A DNA stretch of 64,000 nucleotides from Aeromicrobium ginsengisoli (GCF_004134905.2 NZ_SDPQ02000003.1:744001-808000), one strand, 5' to 3'; numbered from the stretch's first letter, positions 1 to 9,136 are shown. Notes: a model not told the origin generated them from the letters alone. Numbers and translations: made by a program.

Positions 1-696
1 ACCGATTCCGGCCGATCCGCCGACTGCGTCGATGGTGCCGCCGTTGATGGTGATCGTGCTGCCGGCGCTCGCATATCCACCACCGATGGCTGCCGCACCG
101 TGGTCGGAAGTTGCCGTGACGGTTCCGCCGTTGATCGTGATGGTGCTGGCGCCTACGCCCCCCTCGCCACTGCCGATGGCTGCACCATGAGAGCCGGACG
201 TTGCCTTGACGACGCCGTCGTTGATCGTGATGGTGCCGGCCGCACGTTCGTAGTCGCCGCCGATGGCAGCGCCACCGCCCTCGTTCTCCGCCGTCACCGT
301 CCCCTGGTTGACGATCAGCGTCGCACCCGTGGTCCCGATGGCGGCTCGCAAGTACGTCGGCGTGATCACGGTCAGCTCGGACGCAGGACTCGCCGCGTCG
401 ATCGTCAGCTGCTTGCCCGTGGTGATGACGATCCTGGCCACGGCGAGGTCGTGGACTCCGAGGTTCAGGGTCGCGGCGCAGCCGATTGTCAGCTCACCTT
501 CTGGTTGGGAGATGTCGGCCGCCAGCGTCACGACCGTGGGCGCGGCAGGGGTGCCTGAACACGTCGACAGGGCTGTCGCCAGCTCGGCGAAGGTGTCGAC
601 GGACGCGGCCGATGCCGGTGAGCCGGCGACGACGAGCAGGCCGCCGGCGAGCGTCGTGGAAGCGAGCAAGGTGAGGAACTGCCTGCGGTGTGACAC
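1..696 (-). CDS. Secreted Gly-rich repeat protein (3' end cut by window edge)
   Basis: Open frame of 232 residues running off the left edge, so the C-terminus is unseen. A GTG start at 694-696 gives MSHRRQFLTLLASTTLAGG followed by a hydrophobic stretch ending ASA, a typical signal peptide. The mature part holds at least four units of about 29-31 residues, each pairing an AAIG motif with a strand motif TITINGGT or a variant (TLIVNQGT, TITINDGV). This pattern is common in large bacterial surface proteins predicted to form beta-solenoids. It is likely exported and surface-associated; its ligand or role cannot be told from the sequence. Codon use matches the neighbours. Confidence 0.75.
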   Translation of the reverse strand, partial: MSHRRQFLTLLASTTLAGGLLVVAGSPASAASVDTFAELATALSTCSGTPAAPTVVTLAADISQPEGELTIGCAATLNLGVHDLAVARIVITTGKQLTIDAASPASELTVITPTYLRAAIGTTGATLIVNQGTVTAENEGGGAAIGGDYERAAGTITINDGVVKATSGSHGAAIGSGEGGVGASTITINGGTVTATSDHGAAAIGGGYASAGSTITINGGTIDAVGGSAGIG

Positions 697-771
697 GTCA
701 ACCCCCCGTTGATGACTGGCGACAGTCTCTCACCACCATCGGACCAGCGGGGCGGATTCGCGAGAACTGAC

Positions 772-2388
772 TCAGACGGCGGCGGCCGGGGCCGGGGCGA
801 GCGGCACGCGTACGAGCAGGACTCCCGGCTGGACCTCGGCGGTGATCTCCTGACCCTCGCCGACGGGGTCGCCGTCGAGCTGCATCGGCATCTTCTTCTC
901 GGCCTTGATGTGCACCTTGTGGCCCGTGAGCCGGTCGAGCCGCTCGTTCGTACGCTTCTGGCGGCCGATGACCCGGACGATGATCGCGAGCCAGCCGATG
1001 AACCGCTTGGGCGCGAGCACCACGACGTCGAGCTTGCCGTCGTCGATCTGGGCGTCGGGCAGCAGCGGGATGCCGCCCTGGAGGAATCCGACGTTGCCGA
1101 CGACGACCGTGCGGGCGCGGAACTTCTTGAACTCGCCGTCGTCGACCGAGATCTGGACCTTCATGGCGGGGAAGCGAGCCGCCTTGACCCCGCTGACGAA
1201 GTAGGCCAGCCAGCCGACCTTGGCCTTGAGCTGGTCGTTGACGCCGGTCATGATCGCGGCGTCCATGCCGAGGCCGGCCATGACGAGGAACGTCGTGTTG
1301 GTGCCGGAGTCGGTCTTGAGGGTCGACAGGTCGATCGCCCGGTCCTGCCCGCCGAACACGACGTCGAGGGCGTCGCGGGTGTTGAGCGGGATCGACAGGT
1401 TGCGGGCCAGCAGGTTGCCGGTGCCGTGCGGGAGGATGCCGACGGCCACGCCGGTGCGGGCGACCTCCTCGCAGACCGCGCGCACGGTGCCGTCACCGCC
1501 GGCCGCGACGATCAGGTCGACGTCGGCGCGAAGCGCGGCACTGGCCTGGCCGTGGCCGGGGTCCTCGATCGTGGTCTCGAACCAGAGCGGTTCCTTCCAC
1601 CCGTCACGGTGGGCGACGAGGCGTACGCGCTCCTTGAACGCCTCGACGTCGGCGATCTTCGACGGATTGAGCACGACGGCCGCTCGCTTGCGGCCGGTGC
1701 CGGTCAGGGCCGCGAGCTCGTGCGGCACGCGGGTGGCGTCGCTGACCAGCACGATCCAGAATCCGAGGGCCACCGCCGTGCCGAAGGCCAGGCCGGCGAC
1801 GACGTCGCTGAGGTAGTGCACGCCGAGGAAGATGCGGCTTGCGCCGACTCCGAGGCCCATGAGGACGAGCAATGTGATGATGATGCGGCGCTTCCAGCCG
1901 CGGCCCGTCAGCACGATCGTCATGAGGATCGCGACGGTGACCAGCATGCCGGAGCCCGCGGAGTGTCCGCTCGGGAACGAGTAGCCGCCGATCTCGTGCA
2001 GTGGCTTGTCGAACACCGGTCGCTCGCGCTCGTACGCCAGCTTGATCAGGGCGTTGCCGCCGATCGCGACGATGCCACTGACGGCGATCCAGATCGCGAC
2101 TCGGCGCTCGTGGCGCCACAGCGCGTACGCCGCGAGAAGCACCAGGACGATGCCGGCGCCGAGGTTGCTGAAGACGACCGCGACGACGTCGAGGAAGTCC
2201 ACCAGGCCGCCGTGGCGCGACGCATAGTCATACGCATCCTGCGCGACGTCGTGGTCGAGGTCGATGATCGCGTCGGCCCCGGCGCCGACGCAGATGGCCA
2301 GGACGGCGAACAGCGCGGTCGGTGCGGCGAGAGCCCACCAGAGGATGGCACGGCGCGCAGGCGCGGCACGGCGCAGATCGAACGACAA
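772..2388 (-). CDS. PAP2 phosphatase / diacylglycerol kinase-type lipid kinase fusion
   Basis: A 538-residue fusion. The N-terminal half is a multi-helix PAP2 phosphatase with the three family motifs KLAYERERP, SFPSGHS and SRIFLGVHYLSD. The C-terminal half is a diacylglycerol kinase/YegS-type catalytic domain with the nucleotide loop AAGGDGTVRAV and GILPHGTGNLLARN. Such fusions are common in actinobacteria and are thought to act on membrane lipids, with dephosphorylation and phosphorylation of lipid head groups at the membrane; the exact substrate is unknown. The start is TTG at 2386-2388, chosen because a strong GAGGAGG ribosome site lies just upstream (2391-2400). It is divergent from serS. 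Confidence 0.85.
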   Translation of the reverse strand: MSFDLRRAAPARRAILWWALAAPTALFAVLAICVGAGADAIIDLDHDVAQDAYDYASRHGGLVDFLDVVAVVFSNLGAGIVLVLLAAYALWRHERRVAIWIAVSGIVAIGGNALIKLAYERERPVFDKPLHEIGGYSFPSGHSAGSGMLVTVAILMTIVLTGRGWKRRIIITLLVLMGLGVGASRIFLGVHYLSDVVAGLAFGTAVALGFWIVLVSDATRVPHELAALTGTGRKRAAVVLNPSKIADVEAFKERVRLVAHRDGWKEPLWFETTIEDPGHGQASAALRADVDLIVAAGGDGTVRAVCEEVARTGVAVGILPHGTGNLLARNLSIPLNTRDALDVVFGGQDRAIDLSTLKTDSGTNTTFLVMAGLGMDAAIMTGVNDQLKAKVGWLAYFVSGVKAARFPAMKVQISVDDGEFKKFRARTVVVGNVGFLQGGIPLLPDAQIDDGKLDVVVLAPKRFIGWLAIIVRVIGRQKRTNERLDRLTGHKVHIKAEKKMPMQLDGDPVGEGQEITAEVQPGVLLVRVPLAPAPAAAV

Positions 2389-2461
2389 GCTTTCCTCCTC
2401 AGGGATCGACCCAGCCTAGTGGACTGCAAAGTGGGCGCCAGCCGGACGATAGGCTGAGGCA

Positions 2462-3730
2462 GTGATTGAAGCCCGGATCCTGCGAGAAGACCCTGACGCC
2501 GTACGCGCCGCACAGAGGCGTCGAGGGGAGTCGACGGAGCTGGTCGACGAGCTCATCGGTGCGGACGAGCAGCGGCGCTCCACGATCTCGGCGTACGAGG
2601 CGGTCCGCGGCGAGCAGAAGAGCCTCGGCAAGCTGATCCCCAAGGCACAGGGCGACGAGAAGCAGGAGCTGCTGACGCGGGCCAAGGAGCTCAGCCAGCA
2701 GGTCAAGGACGCCGAGGCCGCCCAGGTCGAGGCGGCCGAGACGTTCGAGCGGCTCATGAAGTCGTTGCCCAACCTGGCCTCGCCCGAGGCCCCCGAAGGC
2801 GGCGAGGACGACTTCGTCGTGCTCGACACCGTCGGCACGCCGCGTGACTTCGCCGCCGAGGGCTTCGAGCCCCGCGACCACCTCGAGCTCGGTCAGCTGC
2901 TCGGTGCGATCGACACCGAGCGCGGCGCCAAGGTCAGCGGTGCGCGGTTCTACTTCCTCACCGGCGTCGGGGCGCAGCTCGAGCTCGCCCTGACGCAGCT
3001 CGCGATGAGCAAGGCCGCCGAGTGGGGCTTCACGCCGATGATCCCGCCGGCGCTGGTCAACGAGCGCGCGATGGAGGGCACCGGGTTCCTCGGCCAGGCC
3101 GCCGATGACGTCTATCACCTCGAGAAGGACGGCCTCTACCTCGTCGGCACCTCCGAGGTGCCGATGGCGGCCTACCACTCCGACGAGATCCTCGATGCGG
3201 GCTCGCTGCCGCGCCGCTATGCCGCGTTCAGCCCCTGCTATCGCCGCGAGGCCGGGTCGTACGGCAAGGACACCCGCGGCATCTTCCGGGTGCACTGGTT
3301 CGACAAGGTCGAGATGTTCGTCTACACGACGCTCGAGGAGTCCTACGCCGAGCACCAGCGCATCCTCGGCTGGGAGCGCGCGTGGCTCGACGCCCTCGAG
3401 CTGCCCTATCGGGTCATCGACGTCGCGTCCGGCGACCTCGGCCTCTCGGCGATCCGCAAGTTCGACTGCGAGGCGTGGATCCCGACGCAGGGCAAGTACC
3501 GCGAGGTCTCGTCGGCGTCCAACTGCACCGAGTTCCAGGCTCGCCGCCTCGACATCCGCGTACGCGGTGACGAGGGCACGACTCCGGCCGCGACGCTCAA
3601 CGGCACGCTGTGCGCCATGACCCGCACGATCATCGCGCTGCTCGAGAACGGTCAGCAGGCCGACGGCTCCGTACGCCTCCCCGCTGCGCTGCACCCGCTG
3701 CTGGGCGAGGTCCTGAGGCCGATCGCGTGA
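2462..3730 (+). CDS. serS: Seryl-tRNA synthetase
   Basis: Cytosolic class II synthetase of 422 residues, normal length, charging tRNA-Ser with serine. The N-terminal ~110 residues form the helical tRNA-binding arm rich in charged residues. The catalytic core shows [10 protein letters not shown], the motif 2 region [16 protein letters not shown], and the serine-site and motif 3 stretches [13 protein letters not shown] and [11 protein letters not shown]. It starts with GTG at 2462. Its stop overlaps the GTG of the downstream HAD phosphatase by four bases, so the two are probably cotranscribed. Two tRNA-Ser genes lie 7.4-11 kb downstream. Confidence 0.98.
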   Translation: MIEARILREDPDAVRAAQRRRGESTELVDELIGADEQRRSTISAYEAVRGEQKSLGKLIPKAQGDEKQELLTRAKELSQQVKDAEAAQVEAAETFERLMKSLPNLASPEAPEGGEDDFVVLDTVGTPRDFAAEGFEPRDHLELGQLLGAIDTERGAKVSGARFYFLTGVGAQLELALTQLAMSKAAEWGFTPMIPPALVNERAMEGTGFLGQAADDVYHLEKDGLYLVGTSEVPMAAYHSDEILDAGSLPRRYAAFSPCYRREAGSYGKDTRGIFRVHWFDKVEMFVYTTLEESYAEHQRILGWERAWLDALELPYRVIDVASGDLGLSAIRKFDCEAWIPTQGKYREVSSASNCTEFQARRLDIRVRGDEGTTPAATLNGTLCAMTRTIIALLENGQQADGSVRLPAALHPLLGEVLRPIA

Positions 3731-4515
3731 CATCGTTCCGACCCCGGCTGATTGCGCTCGATGTCGACGGCACGCTCGTCGACGGCGACAACGTGATGAC
3801 CGAGGCCGTACGCTCCGCGGTCCACGCGGTGCGTGACGCCGGCATCGAGACCGTCATCGCCACCGGCCGTGGCGTGCCCGGCGTCATCGACGCGGTCGAC
3901 AACCTGCGGTTCACCGAGGGCTACGGCGTGGCGAGCAACGGTGCCGTGACGTTCCGCTACGACCCCGAGGTCGAGCTGCTCGACGTCGTCACGTTCGACG
4001 CCAGCGAGGCGGTCCGCCGGGTCCTTGAGCACATGCCTGAGGCGCTGGTCGCGGTCGAGGAGGTCGGCGTCGGGTTTCGGCTCAACAAGCCGTTCCCGGA
4101 CAACGAGATCTCCGGGCAGTTCGTCGTCGAGGACGTCGAGTCGCTCATCGCCGAACCGGTCGCCCGTGTCGTGATCCGGTCGGCCGAGCACAGCCGCGAC
4201 GAGTTCACCGCGATCGTCAAGGACCTCGGGCTGACCGGCACCAACTACTACATCGGCTACTCCGCCTGGCTCGACCTCGCGCCCGAGGGCGTCTCCAAGG
4301 CGTCGGGGCTGGAGTTCCTCTGCACCAAGCTCGGCATCGACCGGTCCGAGGTGCTGGCGGTCGGCGACGGCAACAACGACCTCGAGATGATCCAGTGGGC
4401 CGGGCGCGGGGTGGCGATGGGCCAGGCACCCGACGACGTCAAGGCCGCGGCAGACGAGGTCCTCGGCACGATCGACGAGGACGGCCTGGCCGCCGAGCTC
4501 CGCCGCTACGTCTAG
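3727..4515 (+). CDS. Cof-type HAD phosphatase
   Basis: Soluble haloacid-dehalogenase-superfamily hydrolase of 262 residues. Motif I is [10 protein letters not shown] at residues 12-21, with the nucleophile Asp12 and acid/base Asp14. The motif IV region is [14 protein letters not shown] near the C-terminus, followed by [15 protein letters not shown], which is characteristic of the Cof subfamily that dephosphorylates sugar phosphates or cofactor intermediates. Start chosen at GTG 3727, which overlaps the serS stop (GTGA); the longer frame upstream runs antisense-like through serS and lacks family similarity. Substrate unknown. Converges with and overlaps yjbQ by four bases. Confidence 0.9.
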   Translation: MTSFRPRLIALDVDGTLVDGDNVMTEAVRSAVHAVRDAGIETVIATGRGVPGVIDAVDNLRFTEGYGVASNGAVTFRYDPEVELLDVVTFDASEAVRRVLEHMPEALVAVEEVGVGFRLNKPFPDNEISGQFVVEDVESLIAEPVARVVIRSAEHSRDEFTAIVKDLGLTGTNYYIGYSAWLDLAPEGVSKASGLEFLCTKLGIDRSEVLAVGDGNNDLEMIQWAGRGVAMGQAPDDVKAAADEVLGTIDEDGLAAELRRYV

Positions 4516-4916
4516 CCCTGCAGGAAGCTGAGCCGCACCTCGCGGTCGGGGTTGTCGACGTTGGTGTCGACGAGGCACACCGACTGCCACGTGCCGAGCT
4601 GCAGCCGGCCGCCCAGCACCGGCACGGTCATCGACGGCGCCAGGAACGCCGGGACGACGTGATCTCGGCCGTGCCCCGGGGTGCCGTGCTGGTGCACCCA
4701 GCGATCGTCGCGCGGCAGCAGGTCGTCGAGTGCGGTCAGCAGGTCGCCGTCGCTGCCGGCTCCGGTCTCGATGATCGCCACACCGGCGGTCGCGTGCGGG
4801 ACGAACACGTGCAACAGTCCGTCCTGCTCGCCGCGGACGAACGCCGCGCACTCTGAAGTCAGGTCGTGGACGACCGACCGCCCACCCGTCCGTACGGAAA
4901 CCAGCTCACTACGCAT
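4512..4916 (-). CDS. yjbQ: YjbQ family protein (UPF0047)
   Basis: Compact 134-residue protein of the YjbQ/UPF0047 family. Conserved marks visible are FVPHATAGVAIIE, GTPGHGRDHVVPAFLAPS and LGTWQSVCLVD, with several invariant His residues thought to line an active site. Family members can complement thiamine-phosphate synthase mutants, but the physiological role is unsettled. Length is normal for the family. Its 3' end overlaps the convergent HAD gene by four bases. Confidence 0.9.
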   Translation of the reverse strand: MRSELVSVRTGGRSVVHDLTSECAAFVRGEQDGLLHVFVPHATAGVAIIETGAGSDGDLLTALDDLLPRDDRWVHQHGTPGHGRDHVVPAFLAPSMTVPVLGGRLQLGTWQSVCLVDTNVDNPDREVRLSFLQG

Positions 4917-4935
4917 ACCGACGATCGTTCCACCG

Positions 4936-4958
4936 GTCCTTGAGCTTGTCGAAAGGAC
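4936..4958. repeat. Dispersed TTGAGCTTGTCGAA repeat, single copy
   Basis: The sequence TCCTTGAGCTTGTCGAAAGG (4937-4956) has GTCCTT at its left end and AAGGAC at its right, forming a small stem. The same core occurs in inverted pairing at 9137-9196 and inside ligD at 40047-40066. It sits in the 51-base gap between yjbQ and the WhiB-like gene, both on the minus strand. It may form a hairpin in the transcript; it resembles REP-type dispersed repeats known in actinobacterial genomes. Confidence 0.65.
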
Positions 4959-4967
4959 GAGTCGGTG

Positions 4968-5528
4968 TCAGGCGACCTTGCTGGTCTCGAGCTCGTCGAA
5001 GACGTCGAGGACCGCGTCGACCGTCGGCAGGCACGGGCCGGCCGGGGGTGAGAGCGCCTCGTCGCGCTTCTGCTCCCGCGCCCGGCGCAAGTGGCGCTTG
5101 ATCGTCGAGGTCGAGCAGTCGAGCCGTTCGGCGAGCTGGTGACACGTGTCCTTGGGGTACGCCTGGCGGGCGGTCATGACCGCGTCGTGGCTCACCGGTC
5201 CGCCGCCGACGCGGGCAGCGCCGTACGCCGTGGTGGTCTGCTGCTGGACCTCGATGCCGAGGCGGCGGCGGATGACCGAGCGGTCGTGCTCGGTCGTGCA
5301 CGCGACATAGCCGGAGACGTCGATCTGGACGACCGCCCGGTAGAGGCACTCGACCATCAGCGGGCAGCCTGCGCACTGCCGGTGAGCGGTCGCGCGTTTG
5401 ACCGTCAGCCTCTCCCACTCGGCCGCGGTGATGTCGGTCCGCGCCGGCGGTGAGTCCAACAGCTCATCCATGTAGACCTCCGGCTCGAAGGCGCACGGAG
5501 GTGTCGTTGTCTCGTCCACGATGGTCAT
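4968..5528 (-). CDS. WhiB-like iron-sulfur regulator with C-terminal HTH
   Basis: A 186-residue protein. Cys12, Cys52, Cys55 and Cys61 give the WhiB spacing C-X39-C-X2-C-X5-C (QCAGCPLMVEC), which binds a 4Fe-4S cluster in the family. The usual GVWGG turn after the cluster is replaced by SGYVACTTEHDR, so the motif is degenerate. Residues ~125-148 (KDTCHQLAERLDCSTSTIKR) look like an added helix-turn-helix, absent from classical WhiB proteins, and further cysteines occur at 77, 129, 138 and 166. Start chosen at ATG 5528, preceded by a GAGGGAG ribosome site; an in-frame upstream extension to 5657 would overlap bpa. Targets unknown. Confidence 0.75.
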   Translation of the reverse strand: MTIVDETTTPPCAFEPEVYMDELLDSPPARTDITAAEWERLTVKRATAHRQCAGCPLMVECLYRAVVQIDVSGYVACTTEHDRSVIRRRLGIEVQQQTTTAYGAARVGGGPVSHDAVMTARQAYPKDTCHQLAERLDCSTSTIKRHLRRAREQKRDEALSPPAGPCLPTVDAVLDVFDELETSKVA

Positions 5529-5601
5529 GGGCTCCCTCTTCCCCACGAGGCCCCGGACGACGACACTCCTGCGTCTTCCTTGGCTCGCGTTGCAGGCAAC
5601 T

Positions 5602-6105
5602 TTAGAGGTACATGCCCCCGGAGCCACCGTTTTCGCCAGACGTTTCCGAATCTTCACCTTTGGTGTCGTTTGGACCCGGTAGAGCCAGCCTCATGTTCTG
5701 GAACTGCGCCTGGGCCTGCACCTGCTGCGCGTAGAGCGCGGCCTGGATGCCGTGAAAGAGACCCTCGAGCCAGCCGACGAGCTGGGCCTGCGCGATCCGG
5801 AGCTCACCCTCGCTGGGGGTCTCGCCGTCGAACGGCAGGCTGAGCCGTTCGAGCTCCTCGACCAGCTCGGGTGCGAGGCCGTCCTCGAGCTCCTTGATCG
5901 ACTGGAGATGGATGTCGCGCAGCCGCGCTCGGCTGGCCTCGTCGAGTGGCGCGGCCTTGACCTCGTCGAGGAGCTGACGGATCATCCCGCCGATCCGCAT
6001 GACCTTGGCAGGCTGCTCGACGAGGTCGCCGAGGGAGGTGCCGGGTGTCGGCGGGGCGATGGCGTTGCCGTCGGGACCGATGATCTCGGGGGATTGCTCA
6101 GTCAT
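5602..6105 (-). CDS. bpa: Bacterial proteasome activator Bpa/PafE
   Basis: Protein of 167 residues matching the Bpa (PafE, DUF2587) family, an ATP-independent ring that opens the 20S proteasome gate and feeds it unfolded substrates. The helical core includes GMIRQLLDEVKAAPLDE and RDIHLQSIKELEDGL, followed by AQAQLVGWLEGLFHGIQAA. The tail is flexible and Gly/Ser/Glu-rich, ending GMYL. This corresponds to the C-terminal GQYL-type motif by which mycobacterial Bpa docks into proteasome pockets. It implies a 20S proteasome elsewhere in this genome. Upstream of, and on the same strand as, the WhiB-like gene. Confidence 0.93.
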   Translation of the reverse strand: MTEQSPEIIGPDGNAIAPPTPGTSLGDLVEQPAKVMRIGGMIRQLLDEVKAAPLDEASRARLRDIHLQSIKELEDGLAPELVEELERLSLPFDGETPSEGELRIAQAQLVGWLEGLFHGIQAALYAQQVQAQAQFQNMRLALPGPNDTKGEDSETSGENGGSGGMYL

Positions 6106-6177
6106 CCGCCCAGACTATCCAGCGGCCCCGCGCCGCGTGATCCGCGTCTCTTGAACGGGGCTGCAAGGGTGGAAGAG

Positions 6178-7227
6178 ATGCCCCGAACCCGCGATCGTCG
6201 CCTCGACCTGCTCAAGGGACTCCTCATCGCCGGCGTCGTGCTGGGCCACTTCCTGGAGACATCGGGCGGCCAGGCCCCCGGCGTCCTCTACTCGGGCTGG
6301 CAGCACGACCCGCAGCGCTGGATCCTCACGTTCCTCTACCTGTTCCACATGCCGCTGTTCGTGTTCCTCGCCGGTGTCACCGCGCGTCCCCGCCGCCTGG
6401 CGCACCGCATCGTCGAGATGGTCGGCCTCTACGTCCTGCTGCAGACGACGTATGTCGCGCTGCGCTTCGGCGTCGGCGACCTGAGCATGGAACGCCTGCT
6501 CCACCCGACGTACGCGTTGTGGTTCCTGCTCGCGATGGCGTGGTGGCTCGTCGCCCTGCCGTTCGTCGTGCGCCTCGGCCCGTACGCCCTGCCGGCCGCG
6601 ACGGCGGTCTCGATCGTCGCGGTGCTGCTGCCCTATCCCGACGGCGATCTCGTCTCGTGGTCGCGGGCGCTCTGCTATCTGCCGTTCTTCGTCGCGGGAC
6701 ACCTTTACGGCAGCGGTGCCCTCAGGCGTACGGCCGAGACCTCGACCGTCGTCATGGCGACTGCAGCGGCATCGCTGGTGACGGTCACGGCCGTCGTGGT
6801 GCGATCCGGCCTCGACCCGCGCTGGATCCGCGGCGCCGACACCGCTGCGTCAATGGGTGTGACGGGCGTGGACGCCGTGGCATACCGGGTCCTGTGCCTC
6901 GCCCTCGCGACCCTGTGCGGCGCCTGCGTGCTCGCGATCGTGCCGTCTCGCCTGCGACAGGTTGAAGGCCTCGGCCGCCGCAGCCTCGCCGTGTACGCGC
7001 TGCACATCCCGGTCGTGTTCGTGCTGCAGGACACCTTCCAGGGCGCTGGCGTCGGCCAGGTCGAGGCGACGCTGCTGGCCACTGCGGTGACCGTCGTCGT
7101 GCTGCGCGTGCTGGTGCACCCGTTCTTCGACCGGGCCGTCCGGCGTACCGCTTCGACCATGGCGCAGGTCGCGGTTCCGCCGCCATTGGTGCACGACGTG
7201 CGAGATGCGGAACGCGTCAGGGTGTGA
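6178..7227 (+). CDS. Acyltransferase 3 family membrane protein
   Basis: A 349-residue polytopic membrane protein. It opens RRLDLLKGLLIAGVVLGHFLE, with the early-helix His typical of acyltransferase 3 / OafA-like enzymes, followed by FHMPLFVFLAGV. About ten hydrophobic segments are visible. Members transfer acetyl or other acyl groups onto carbohydrates or lipids at the membrane; the acceptor here is unknown. ATG at 6178 has a purine-rich ribosome site (GGGTGGAAGAG) directly upstream. It converges with the quinone oxidoreductase gene, with the two ends overlapping by 11 bases. Confidence 0.8.
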   Translation: MPRTRDRRLDLLKGLLIAGVVLGHFLETSGGQAPGVLYSGWQHDPQRWILTFLYLFHMPLFVFLAGVTARPRRLAHRIVEMVGLYVLLQTTYVALRFGVGDLSMERLLHPTYALWFLLAMAWWLVALPFVVRLGPYALPAATAVSIVAVLLPYPDGDLVSWSRALCYLPFFVAGHLYGSGALRRTAETSTVVMATAAASLVTVTAVVVRSGLDPRWIRGADTAASMGVTGVDAVAYRVLCLALATLCGACVLAIVPSRLRQVEGLGRRSLAVYALHIPVVFVLQDTFQGAGVGQVEATLLATAVTVVVLRVLVHPFFDRAVRRTASTMAQVAVPPPLVHDVRDAERVRV

Positions 7228-8188
7228 GCAGGACCTTGCCGATGTGGCTCGACTCCTCGAGCACCTGATGCGCCTGGCGAACGTCGTCCAGCGCATAGGT
7301 CGCGTGGATGATCGGGCGCACCGTGCCGTCGGAGATCAGCGGCCACACCTGCGCGACCATCGCGGACACGATCGCCGCCTTCTCGCTCGTCGGCCGGGCC
7401 CGGAGCGTCGTCGCCATGACGGCGGCGCGCTTGGACATCAGTGCGCCGAGGTTGAGCTCGGCCTTGACCCCGCCCTGCAGGCCGATCACGACGAGGCGCC
7501 CCGCGGTCGACAGCACCGAGACGTTGGCGTCGAGGTACTTGGCGCCGATGATGTCGAGGATGACGTCAGCGGTCATGCCGGCGGACTTCATCTCCGCGGC
7601 GAAGTCCTGCTGCTTGTAGTCGATCACGACGTCGGCGCCCAGCTCTCGGCAGAAGTCGCCCTTCTCCGGCGAGCCGACCGTGACGATCACGCGGGCTCCG
7701 AACGCCTTGGCCAGCTGGATCGCCATCGTGCCGATCCCGCTGCCGCCTCCGTGAACGAGCAGCGTCTCGCCGTGCTGCAGCTTGCCCATCATGAAGACGT
7801 TCGACCAGACGGTCGCGGCCACCTCCATGAGCCCGCCTGCGTCGACCAGCGATATCCCGAGCGGGACCGTGGCCACCTGGCCAGCAGGCACCGTGACGTA
7901 CTCGGCATAGCCGCCGCCGGTCAGCAGCGCACACACGTGCGTACCTGGCGGCAGGTCCGTCACGCCCTCGCCGACGGCGACGATGTCGCCGGAGCACTCG
8001 AGCCCGAGCACGTCCGTGATCCCGGGAGGCGGTGGGTAGAAGCCCTGCCGCTGCAGGAGGTCCGAGCGGTTGAGGCCGGCCGCGGCCACGCGGATGAGGA
8101 CCTCGCCGGGGCCCGGCTCGGGCTGCGGAAGGTCGACCACCTCGAGGGCGTCGACGCCTCCGGGGTTGGGAGCAATGACGGCACGCAT
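7217..8188 (-). CDS. PIG3-type NAD(P)H quinone oxidoreductase
   Basis: Zinc-free medium-chain dehydrogenase of 323 residues. The N-terminal GroES-like fold contains AAGLNRSDLLQRQGFYPPPP, typical of the PIG3/quinone oxidoreductase subgroup. The Rossmann nucleotide loop is VHGGGSGIGTMAIQLAKAFG, which favours NADPH. It probably reduces quinones or conjugated carbonyls in the cytosol; the physiological substrate is not evident. Divergent from the alpha/beta hydrolase gene with a 58-base gap. Confidence 0.9.
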   Translation of the reverse strand: MRAVIAPNPGGVDALEVVDLPQPEPGPGEVLIRVAAAGLNRSDLLQRQGFYPPPPGITDVLGLECSGDIVAVGEGVTDLPPGTHVCALLTGGGYAEYVTVPAGQVATVPLGISLVDAGGLMEVAATVWSNVFMMGKLQHGETLLVHGGGSGIGTMAIQLAKAFGARVIVTVGSPEKGDFCRELGADVVIDYKQQDFAAEMKSAGMTADVILDIIGAKYLDANVSVLSTAGRLVVIGLQGGVKAELNLGALMSKRAAVMATTLRARPTSEKAAIVSAMVAQVWPLISDGTVRPIIHATYALDDVRQAHQVLEESSHIGKVLLTP

Positions 8189-8246
8189 GTCCGCAGGCTA
8201 GCCGCCCTCCCCCGCGGCTGCCGAGCCACGCCCTAGCATTTCTCCC

Positions 8247-9134
8247 ATGAGCCGGGTCGACGTGCGCTTCCCTTCGGGGCCGGGATGGTGTGCCGCATGG
8301 TGGTACGAACCTGACGGGGTCGACGCCCCCGGCCCGGTCGTGATCATGGCCCACGGTCTCGGCGGCGTGAAGGAGATGCGCCTCGACGCTTACGCCGAAC
8401 GGTTCGTCGCCGAGGGCTACCGCGTCCTGGTGTTCGACTACCGCCACTTCGGCGCCAGCGACGGCGAGCCGCGGGAGCTGCTCGACATCCAGCGCCAGCT
8501 CGACGACTGGGCCGCCGCGATGCATCACGTGCGGTCGGTGCCCCAGGTCGATCGAGGGCGCATCGTGCTGTGGGGCACGTCGTTCGGCGGCGGGCACGTC
8601 ATCGAGGCAGCGAGCCGTGACGGCGGGGTCGCGGCGATCATCTCGCAGTGCCCGTTCACCGACGGGTTCGCGTCGTCGCGCACCGTCGGGCTGCGCAGCC
8701 TCCTGAAGCTGACGGTTCTCGGCGTACGCGATGCGCTGCGCGGGTTGCGCGGCAAGCCTCCCGTACGTGTCGCGGTCGCGGGGCGGCGTGGTGAGGCGGC
8801 GCTGATGACGGCGCCCGACGTGGTGCCCGGCTATCTGGCTCTGAGCCCACCCGGCCCGCCGCCGCCGGATCGTGTCGCGGCCCGCGTTGCACTGAGGATC
8901 CCGCTGTACTACCCGGGACGTGCCGCTGCCTCGTTGGAGTGCCCGGCGCTGTTCTGTGTCGCGATGAAGGACAGCGTCGCGCCCTCGCGCTCGACGATCT
9001 GGCACGTCCGCAAGGCTCGGCACGGCCGGATCAAGCGCTATCGCACGGGCCACTTCGATCTCTACGTCGAGCCGTGGTTCGACGAGGTCGTCACGGACCA
9101 GATCGAGTTCCTGCGCGAGACCGTCCCGGTCTGA
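8247..9134 (+). CDS. Alpha/beta hydrolase
   Basis: Protein of 295 residues with an alpha/beta-hydrolase fold. Visible elements are the oxyanion region MAHGLGGVKEMRLD, the nucleophile elbow GTSFGG, a probable acid Asp in VAMKDSVAPS and a probable catalytic His in TGHFDLYV. The family similarity is to BAAT/dienelactone-hydrolase-like esterases and peptidases; substrate unknown. No signal peptide. An inverted pair of dispersed repeats follows directly after the stop and may serve as a terminator. Confidence 0.85.
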   Translation: MSRVDVRFPSGPGWCAAWWYEPDGVDAPGPVVIMAHGLGGVKEMRLDAYAERFVAEGYRVLVFDYRHFGASDGEPRELLDIQRQLDDWAAAMHHVRSVPQVDRGRIVLWGTSFGGGHVIEAASRDGGVAAIISQCPFTDGFASSRTVGLRSLLKLTVLGVRDALRGLRGKPPVRVAVAGRRGEAALMTAPDVVPGYLALSPPGPPPPDRVAARVALRIPLYYPGRAAASLECPALFCVAMKDSVAPSRSTIWHVRKARHGRIKRYRTGHFDLYVEPWFDEVVTDQIEFLRETVPV

Positions 9135-9136
9135 CT

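Noticed and set aside
709..2457. Long plus-strand open frame opposite the PAP2/lipid kinase gene
   Set aside because: It is Asp/Arg/Gly-rich low-complexity protein without motifs, the usual antisense shadow in high-GC DNA; the minus-strand gene has clear family motifs.
2399..3733. Long minus-strand frame opposite serS
   Set aside because: Antisense shadow of a conserved gene; composition is Arg/Glu/Gly-rich and no family is visible.
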